Origin: Sulfurimicrobium sp964552675
Lineage (GTDB): Bacteria; Pseudomonadota; Gammaproteobacteria; Burkholderiales; Sulfuricellaceae
Assembly: GCA_964552675.1 (NCBI GenBank)
Contig: CAZKHJ010000036.1
Span: 1-19,919, forward strand
DNA: 19,919 nt
Reading direction: 5' to 3'
The translations under genes and the position numbers were made by a program. Below are positions 15,194-19,919 of the stretch, one piece after another. Position 1 is the stretch's first letter; each line of letters begins with the position of its first letter. Under the pieces are notes generated by a model. That model searched no databases, was not told the origin of the DNA, and saw only the letters and a list, made by a program, of their open reading frames with translations.

Positions 15194-15489
15194 ATAAGCG
15201 ACTGATCGAACTGGCCGGGCGCCGCGAGCGTCTGGTGGCAAAAATCGAACTCCAGCGCAGCGAACTGGTCCGTCATGTCGCGCCCTGGAGGGGGGTTCTC
15301 TCTGTGGCGGACAAGGGCGTGGAAGTGGTGCGCTATCTGCGACAGCACCCTGGCCTGGTGGCCGGCGCAGTGGGTTTTCTTGTGGCGTTGCGGCCACGCC
15401 GTGCCTTTGCCTGGCTGAAACGTGGCTGGTGGGCCTGGAAAATGACACAAAAGATGCGGCAACGTTTGGGTAGTGTTATCGGGCGTTAA
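15190..15489 (+). CDS. yqjK: YqjK-like protein
   Basis: The product is 99 residues from a GTG that overlaps the yqjE stop. It is very basic, begins with MNKRLIELAGRRERLVAKIE, as in the YqjK family, and has a short hydrophobic stretch at about 53-67 (HPGLVAGAVGFLVAL) followed by a Trp/Arg-rich tail. The assignment rests on gene order as much as sequence, because the family is short and weakly conserved. Function unknown; probably associated with the inner membrane together with YqjE. Confidence 0.75.
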   Translation: MNKRLIELAGRRERLVAKIELQRSELVRHVAPWRGVLSVADKGVEVVRYLRQHPGLVAGAVGFLVALRPRRAFAWLKRGWWAWKMTQKMRQRLGSVIGR

Positions 15490-15668
15490 ATCGTAAGTGG
15501 TTCCAGTCCGGCAACGGATCTGTTTTCTTTGTCCTCCCCAAGGGAGCGCATCATTGGTTGCATGCGCCCGTTCCACTGTGTATTTTTTTTATACGGTTTC
15601 CGTACCGGTCAACCTCATGTGATGCCTGGCCGTTATTGTCATTGCAGTTCAATTTACCTTGATTATCC

Positions 15669-15673
15669 GGAGG
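15669..15673 (+). promoter_or_regulatory. Ribosome-binding site setting the start of the 107-residue gene
   Basis: GGAGG lies 8 bases before the ATG at 15682. The same frame is open back to 15529, but only the 15682 start has this site and gives a signal peptide. Confidence 0.8.
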
Positions 15674-15681
15674 AAACAGAT

Positions 15682-16005
15682 ATGCGTACTTTCAAACTGT
15701 TGGTTCTGGCTGTTGCTGCGCTTGGCGCATCCTCGCCGCTATGGGCCAACCCGGCCGATACGCCGAATATCGATCAGCGTCAGATCAATCAGCAGAACCG
15801 CATTAACCAGGGTGTGCAGTCCGGTTCGCTGACGCCGAATGAGGCTGCCAGCCTGGAGCGCGGCCAGGCGCGCGTCCAGAACATGGAAAACCGCGCCAAG
15901 GCGGATGGGGTGGTCACGCCCCAGGAGCGCCGGCGCATTCATCGCGCGCAGGATACGCAAAGCCGCCAGATCGCGAAGAAGAAACACAACCGCCGTCATC
16001 GCTAA
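15682..16005 (+). CDS. Small exported basic protein of unknown function
   Basis: The product is 107 residues with a clear signal peptide (MRTFKLLVLAVAALGASSPL, cleavage likely after LWA, before NPADTPN). The mature part is about 84 residues, nearly all polar: NIDQRQINQQNRINQGVQSG, SLTPNEAASLERGQARVQNM, then KADGVVTPQERRRIHRAQ and a basic His/Lys/Arg tail (KKKHNRRHR). The two xLTPxEA / VVTPQER segments look like an internal duplication of a short helix-capping unit. I recall similar periplasmic small proteins in betaproteobacteria but cannot name a family. The next gene, pgl, begins 12 bases later, so cotranscription is possible though no functional link is obvious. The 192 bases upstream contain a T8 run and a small hairpin (TACGG 15592-15596 with CCGTA 15600-15604) but no promoter I would defend. 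Confidence 0.82.
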   Translation: MRTFKLLVLAVAALGASSPLWANPADTPNIDQRQINQQNRINQGVQSGSLTPNEAASLERGQARVQNMENRAKADGVVTPQERRRIHRAQDTQSRQIAKKKHNRRHR

Positions 16006-16017
16006 AACAGCTTTTCC

Positions 16018-16713
16018 ATGCGCTCCTCCCAAGTTCGTGTGTGGCACGTCTATCCCGACGCGGCGCGGCTGCAACAGCGCGCGGTGCAGGCGATTGCGCG
16101 GCTTGCCGCAGAGGCCATTGCGCTGCGCGGTGAATTCAGGATTGTGCTGGCTGGCGGCACCACGCCGCGCGTTGTTTATGAGCAACTGTGCGGGATCGCA
16201 ACCGATTGGTCGGCCTGGCATGTCTATTTTGGCGATGAGCGTTGCCTGCCTCCTGAGCACGGGGAACGAAACAGCATGATGGCCTGGCGGGCGTGGCTGG
16301 GAGCCGTTGCCATCCCGGCAGGGCAGATTCACGTCATTCCTGCCGAACTGGGCGCCGAGGAAGCCGCTGGAAGATATGCCTCTACGCTGGCAGTGGTCGA
16401 AACGTTTGATCTGGTGCTGTTGGGGCTGGGCCAGGATGGGCATACGGCCAGCTTGTTTCCCGGTCAGGACCATGGCGCAGACGAGGAGAGCTCGTCAGTG
16501 CTGGCGGTGCATCATGCGCCCAAGCCGCCGGTGGATCGGGTTTCGCTGAGCGCTCGGCGTCTGGGGCGGGCAAGGAAGGTGTGGTTTCTGGTGACGGGTC
16601 AGGATAAGGCGCCAGCTGTCAGGGCCTGGCGTGGCGGGGCGAATATCCCTGCTGCGGCGATCGTGTCCGGTGACGAAGTTGATGTGTGGATCGATGCTGC
16701 CGCATTTGCATGA
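16018..16713 (+). CDS. pgl: 6-phosphogluconolactonase
   Basis: The product is 231 residues, normal for the DevB/SOL-type lactonase. Family motifs are AGGTTPR at 45-51, FGDER at 71-75 and GLGQDGHTASLFPG at 136-149. It hydrolyses 6-phosphogluconolactone to 6-phosphogluconate, the second step of the oxidative pentose phosphate pathway (and of the Entner-Doudoroff route), in the cytoplasm. Its usual partner genes (zwf, gnd, edd) are not next to it here. The ribosome-binding site before 16018 is weak, and it begins 12 bases after the preceding gene. A strong hairpin follows its end. Confidence 0.93.
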   Translation: MRSSQVRVWHVYPDAARLQQRAVQAIARLAAEAIALRGEFRIVLAGGTTPRVVYEQLCGIATDWSAWHVYFGDERCLPPEHGERNSMMAWRAWLGAVAIPAGQIHVIPAELGAEEAAGRYASTLAVVETFDLVLLGLGQDGHTASLFPGQDHGADEESSSVLAVHHAPKPPVDRVSLSARRLGRARKVWFLVTGQDKAPAVRAWRGGANIPAAAIVSGDEVDVWIDAAAFA

Positions 16714-16739
16714 GTGAGGCTCATGCCGGCGGATGAGAT

Positions 16740-16764
16740 TCGTGAGGGGGAACACCCCTCACGA
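16740..16764. terminator. Strong hairpin between convergent pgl and lipoprotein genes
   Basis: TCGTGAGGGG (16740-16749) and CCCCTCACGA (16755-16764) form a perfect 10-base stem with loop GAACA. It lies 27 bases after the pgl stop and 6 bases past the end of the - strand lipoprotein gene. Neither strand has a clean T-run directly after it, so it may act as a shared transcription end or RNA stabiliser rather than a classic intrinsic terminator. Confidence 0.6.
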
Positions 16765-16769
16765 TAAAA

Positions 16770-17138
16770 TTACTTGTTGATGGTGGTGGGCGGTTGCTGG
16801 GATTGGGTGATTCCGAGCTGGGCATGTTCGCTGGCTACCTTGGCGTGCTTGATGACCGCTGCGCTGTCATTCGCGTCAGCTGCTTCCTTGGCTTTTTTCA
16901 AGGCATCCTGGGCAGTCGTCCACAAGGCATTTTTTGCCTTTGCTGCCTTGATATCGGCTTCTGCCTTGGCCAGTGCCTGCTTGGCTTCTTCCGTCAGCTG
17001 CGCTTTTTTCTCTTCAGCCTGTGCCTTGGCCGGGACTTGCGGTGCTTGTGGCGCTTCGGCCTTTACCGGCATGCTGCCGCCGCAGCCCGTCAAAGCCAGC
17101 AGTCCAGCGCCAGCCAGTGCAATCATGATTTTCTGCAT
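16770..17138 (-). CDS. Alanine/lysine-rich coiled-coil lipoprotein of unknown function
   Basis: The product is 122 residues from the ATG at 17138. The upstream in-frame ATG at 17156 overlaps the AGGAG ribosome-binding site, so the inner start is preferred. The signal sequence MQKIMIALAGAGLLALTGCG ends in the lipobox LTGC with Cys19, predicting a lipid-anchored envelope protein. After a Pro/Ala linker (SMPVKAEAPQAPQVPAKAQA) there is a long helical stretch of Ala, Lys and Glu (EEAKQALAKAEADIKAAKAK), then further helix to VASEHAQLGITQ. The heptad-like Ala spacing suggests an Ala-zipper coiled coil, loosely like Lpp. No specific function can be assigned. It is divergent from guaB. Confidence 0.85.
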   Translation of the reverse strand: MQKIMIALAGAGLLALTGCGGSMPVKAEAPQAPQVPAKAQAEEKKAQLTEEAKQALAKAEADIKAAKAKNALWTTAQDALKKAKEAADANDSAAVIKHAKVASEHAQLGITQSQQPPTTINK

Positions 17139-17148
17139 GGATTTCAAA

Positions 17149-17153
17149 CTCCT
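17149..17153 (-). promoter_or_regulatory. Ribosome-binding site setting the lipoprotein start
   Basis: AGGAG on the - strand is 10 bases before the ATG at 17138 and directly follows, in part, the alternative ATG at 17156. It therefore serves the inner start. Confidence 0.7.
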
Positions 17154-17236
17154 CATTTTTGTAGGGTGAATGTTGTTTCTGTGGTTTTGGCTGGAATTGC
17201 GAATGGTTTGTTGTTTTTAGGATCATTCCAGCGCTG

Positions 17237-17251
17237 CCGATAAAATATCGG
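17237..17251. repeat. Perfect 6-base inverted repeat in the lipoprotein/guaB divergent region
   Basis: CCGATA (17237-17242) and TATCGG (17246-17251) flank AAA. It lies about 100 bases upstream of the lipoprotein start and 50 bases before the guaB -35. It could be an operator, but no known regulator's site is recognised. Confidence 0.45.
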
Positions 17252-17301
17252 TTTGCGGCCGGTTCGTCAAACTGTACCGGAGTCGGCTCCGTGTCCGCCG
17301 G

Positions 17302-17330
17302 TTTACCGGCCTTGGGCAAACACGTATAAT
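17302..17330 (+). promoter_or_regulatory. Sigma70 promoter of guaB
   Basis: A -35 of TTTACC (17302-17307; 4 of 6 matches) is separated by 17 bases from a perfect TATAAT -10 (17325-17330). Transcription would start near 17337, about 24 bases before the ATG. The -35 is embedded in the palindrome GCCGGTTTACCGGC, a possible operator. Confidence 0.75.
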
Positions 17331-17360
17331 GGCGTCTTTGTGAAATAAGGATAATAAATC

Positions 17361-18821
17361 ATGCGTGTCGTTCAAAAAGCGCTCACTTTTGACGATGTCC
17401 TGCTGATCCCCGCACACTCCGCCGTTCTTCCCCGCGATGTCAGTCTGAGCACCCAGTTGACCAGGGAAATTACCCTCAATCTGCCCCTGCTGTCCGCAGC
17501 AATGGATACGGTGACGGAAGGCCGTCTGGCGATTGCGCTGGCGCAGGAAGGCGGTATCGGCATCGTCCACAAGAACCTCACGCCCCAGCAGCAGGCCGCC
17601 CATGTGGCCATGGTCAAGCGCTTTGAAAGCGGTGTGGTCAAGGATCCCATCACCATTTCTCCCGCCATGACGGTGCGGGACGTGCTGGTTCTTACCCGCC
17701 AGCACCGGATATCCGGCTTGCCGGTAGTGGAGAACGGCACCGTGGTCGGTATCATTACCAACCGCGATCTGCGCTTCGAGACCAATCTCGACCAGCCGAT
17801 CAAGAACATCATGACCCCGCGCGAGCGCCTCATCACCGTGAAGGAAGGCGCATCCCGTGAGGAAGCCCTGAAGCTGATGCATCAGCACCGCCTGGAGCGC
17901 GTGCTGGTGGTGAATGACAAATTCGAACTGCGCGGCCTGGTTACCGTCAAGGATATCCAGAAATCCACCGAACACCCGCTGGCCTGCAAGGACAATCTCG
18001 GTCGCCTGCGTGTTGGCGCGGCAGTGGGCGTTGGTGCCGGCACCGAGGAGCGTGTCGAGCTGCTGGCTGCAGCCGGGGTGGACGTGATCGTGGTGGACAC
18101 TGCCCACGGCCATTCCCAGGGCGTGCTGGACCGCGTCAAATGGGTCAAGACCCGCTTCCCGCAGGTGCAGGTCATCGGCGGCAATATCGCCACTGCCGCT
18201 GCTGCGCTGGCGCTGGTCGATCATGGCGCGGACGCGGTCAAGGTCGGCATCGGCCCCGGCTCCATTTGCACCACCCGCATCGTTGCTGGCGTGGGCGTGC
18301 CGCAAATCACCGCTGTGGATAACGTGGCCAACGCCTTGCGCGATTGCGGTGTGCCGCTCATCGCCGACGGTGGCATCCGCTACTCCGGCGACATCTCCAA
18401 GGCGATCGCGGCCGGCGCGAGCTCGGTGATGCTGGGCGGCCTGTTCGCCGGCACCGAGGAAGCGCCGGGCGAGATCGAGCTGTTCCAGGGACGCTCCTAC
18501 AAGTCCTACCGTGGCATGGGTTCCCTCGGCGCGATGCAGCAAGGCTCCAAGGACCGCTATTTTCAGGATAACGAAGCCAACGCCGACAAGCTGGTGCCGG
18601 AAGGCATCGAGGGGCGCGTACCCTACAAGGGCAGCGTGCTCACGGTGATTCATCAGCTCATGGGCGGTTTGCGTTCCAGCATGGGTTACCTGGGCTGCAA
18701 GACCATTGCCGAAATGCATGCCAAGGCGGAATTCGTTGAAATCAGCAACGCCGGCATCCGCGAATCCCATGTTCACGACGTGCAGATCACCAAGGAAGCG
18801 CCGAATTACCACGTTGACTAA
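17361..18821 (+). CDS. guaB: Inosine-5'-monophosphate dehydrogenase
   Basis: The product is 486 residues, the normal bacterial length. The catalytic barrel is interrupted by two CBS domains (about residues 95-205, including TRQHRISGLPVVENGTVVGI and HRLERVLVVNDKFELRGL). The catalytic loop GIGPGSICTTRIVAGVG places the nucleophile at Cys303 (Cys305 in E. coli), and the flap is at YRGMGSLGAM. The enzyme oxidises IMP to XMP with NAD+, the rate-limiting step of GMP synthesis. TAAGGA at 17346-17351 lies 9 bases before the ATG. It is followed by guaA, whose enzyme uses the XMP, but a terminator stands between them. Confidence 0.98.
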   Translation: MRVVQKALTFDDVLLIPAHSAVLPRDVSLSTQLTREITLNLPLLSAAMDTVTEGRLAIALAQEGGIGIVHKNLTPQQQAAHVAMVKRFESGVVKDPITISPAMTVRDVLVLTRQHRISGLPVVENGTVVGIITNRDLRFETNLDQPIKNIMTPRERLITVKEGASREEALKLMHQHRLERVLVVNDKFELRGLVTVKDIQKSTEHPLACKDNLGRLRVGAAVGVGAGTEERVELLAAAGVDVIVVDTAHGHSQGVLDRVKWVKTRFPQVQVIGGNIATAAAALALVDHGADAVKVGIGPGSICTTRIVAGVGVPQITAVDNVANALRDCGVPLIADGGIRYSGDISKAIAAGASSVMLGGLFAGTEEAPGEIELFQGRSYKSYRGMGSLGAMQQGSKDRYFQDNEANADKLVPEGIEGRVPYKGSVLTVIHQLMGGLRSSMGYLGCKTIAEMHAKAEFVEISNAGIRESHVHDVQITKEAPNYHVD

Positions 18822-18837
18822 GGTGTAAAACGCCAAA

Positions 18838-18861
18838 GGGGTGCATGAGCACCCCTTTTTT
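18838..18861 (+). terminator. Intrinsic terminator between guaB and guaA
   Basis: GGGGTGC (18838-18844), loop ATGA and GCACCCC (18849-18855) form a perfect 7-base stem followed directly by six T residues (18856-18861). It starts 16 bases after the guaB stop and ends 21 bases before the guaA ATG. All features of a Rho-independent terminator are present. Confidence 0.9.
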
Positions 18862-18882
18862 ATTACCAACGGATTAAACACC

Positions 18883-19919
18883 ATGTCCCATCAGAAAATC
18901 CTCATCCTCGACTTCGGCTCCCAGTACACCCAGCTCATCGCCCGTCGCGTGCGCGAGGCCAGCGTCTATTGCGAGCTGCATTCCTGCGATGTCAGCGAGC
19001 AGTTCATCCGCGATTTCGCACCAAACGGCATCATCCTCTCCGGCGGCCCGGCCTCGGTTTACGAGGAGGAAACCCCGCGTGCGCCGGACCTGGTGTTCAC
19101 CCTTGGCGTGCCGGTGCTGGGCATCTGCTATGGCATGCAGACCATGGCGGCGCAGCTCGGCGGCAAGGTGGAAAACGCTGCCAAGCGCGAGTTCGGCTAT
19201 GCCGAGGTGCGCGCCCACGGCCACAGCGCGCTGCTGACGGACATCCAGGATCGGGTCGGCGCCAACGGCGAAGGCTGGCTGGACGTGTGGATGAGCCACG
19301 GTGACAAGGTTACCGAGATGCCGCCGGGGTTCAGGATGATCTGCGAGAATGCCGCTACCCCCATCGCCGGCATGGCAGACGAAGCCCGCAAGTTCTATGC
19401 GCTTCAGTTCCACCCCGAAGTGACCCATACCCTCCAGGGCAAGGCCATCCTGCAGCGCTTCGTGCATGACATCTGCGGCTGCGGCTCGGACTGGAACATG
19501 CCGGATTACGTGGAAGAAGCAGTTGGCAAGGTGCGTTCCGAAGTGGGCTCCGACGAGGTCATCCTGGGCCTGTCCGGCGGCGTGGATTCTTCTGTGGTGG
19601 CAGCGCTGCTGCACAAGGCCATCGGCGACCAGCTTACCTGCGTGTTCGTGGACAACGGCCTGCTGCGCCTCAACGAAGCGCAACAGGTGATGGAGACCTT
19701 CGCCAGAAACCTGGGCGTGAAGGTGATCCATGTCGACGCCTCCGAACGTTTCATGAAGGAACTGGCCGGTGTCACCGATCCGGAGCAGAAGCGCAAGATC
19801 ATCGGGCGCGAATTCGTCCACGTGTTCCAGGAAGAGGCCGAAAAACTGCCCAAGGCCAAATGGCTGGCGCAGGGCACCATCTACCCGGACGTGATCGAAT
19901 CCGCCGGCGCCAAAACCAA
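18883..19919 (+). CDS. guaA: GMP synthase, glutamine-hydrolysing (3' end outside window)
   Basis: The frame is open from ATG 18883 to the window edge, giving 345 complete codons of an enzyme of about 520. The class I glutamine amidotransferase domain shows ILDFGSQYTQLIARRVRE at the start, nucleophile Cys82 in GICYGMQ, and His177 and Glu179 in FHPEV. The ATP pyrophosphatase domain begins with the P-loop SGGVDSS at 231-237. It converts XMP to GMP with glutamine and ATP, directly after IMP dehydrogenase in the pathway. The ribosome-binding site is weak (GGAT, about 10 bases before the ATG). Only 21 bases separate its start from the upstream terminator, too few for a full promoter. Confidence 0.98.
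   Translation, partial: MSHQKILILDFGSQYTQLIARRVREASVYCELHSCDVSEQFIRDFAPNGIILSGGPASVYEEETPRAPDLVFTLGVPVLGICYGMQTMAAQLGGKVENAAKREFGYAEVRAHGHSALLTDIQDRVGANGEGWLDVWMSHGDKVTEMPPGFRMICENAATPIAGMADEARKFYALQFHPEVTHTLQGKAILQRFVHDICGCGSDWNMPDYVEEAVGKVRSEVGSDEVILGLSGGVDSSVVAALLHKAIGDQLTCVFVDNGLLRLNEAQQVMETFARNLGVKVIHVDASERFMKELAGVTDPEQKRKIIGREFVHVFQEEAEKLPKAKWLAQGTIYPDVIESAGAKT

Noticed and set aside
15634..15668. TTGTCA -35-like hexamer before the 107-residue gene
   Set aside because: Any matching -10 would place the transcript start on the ribosome-binding site, and no good -10 is seen.
17223..18884. A 553-codon - strand frame opposite guaB
   Set aside because: Antisense shadow of guaB; it runs through the guaB promoter and terminator.

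Overview
This window is a GC-rich stretch of bacterial core chromosome. Gene content and order point to a betaproteobacterium, probably of the Nitrosomonadales / Gallionella–Sulfuricella type. The basis is the yhdP–nitrilase–tldD order, prfB–lysS adjacency, guaB–guaA, the DUF883–YqjE–YqjK trio and a DUF2934 protein. The taxonomic call is an inference from recalled gene order and protein style, not a search. No tRNA, rRNA, CRISPR array, insertion sequence or prophage is visible.

Region 1 (3-6755, + strand) is a tightly packed run: the 3' part of yhdP (AsmA-like envelope protein), a small secreted orphan overlapping both neighbours, a Nit-type carbon-nitrogen hydrolase, tldD (zinc protease) and a 99-residue exported orphan that appears to start at a TTG inside the tldD stop. 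Three of the four junctions overlap or touch, so the five genes are probably one transcript. Region 2 (6756-8031) holds a 304-base intergenic stretch with a Pho-box-like direct repeat, a histone-H1-like Lys/Ala/Pro-rich protein with a DUF2934 C-terminus, and a convergent gene of unknown function.

Region 3 (8032-13415, - strand) reads, in transcription order, prfB, lysS, copA, copZ. prfB carries the classic +1 programmed frameshift (an in-frame TGA after codon 27) and a consensus extended -10 promoter. lysS takes its ribosome-binding site from the end of prfB. A GC-rich inverted repeat separates lysS from the copper-export pair copA/copZ. Region 4 (13451-16764, + strand) has rluB (23S rRNA pseudouridine synthase), the three-gene DUF883/YqjE/YqjK membrane cluster, a small secreted basic protein and pgl (6-phosphogluconolactonase). 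It ends in a strong hairpin between convergent genes.

Region 5 (16770-19919) has an alanine-rich coiled-coil lipoprotein (- strand) divergent from guaB and guaA (+ strand). These two make IMP dehydrogenase and GMP synthase, the two steps from IMP to GMP. A textbook intrinsic terminator sits between them, ending only 21 bases before guaA, which suggests attenuated or read-through expression of guaA. guaA runs off the end of the window.

Most of the window is ordinary housekeeping sequence and I see no convincing new multi-gene system. The best leads are the guaB/guaA terminator, the two orphan exported proteins embedded in the yhdP–tldD run, the H1-like/DUF2934 protein with its Pho-box-like upstream repeat, and the uncharacterised 183-residue protein.
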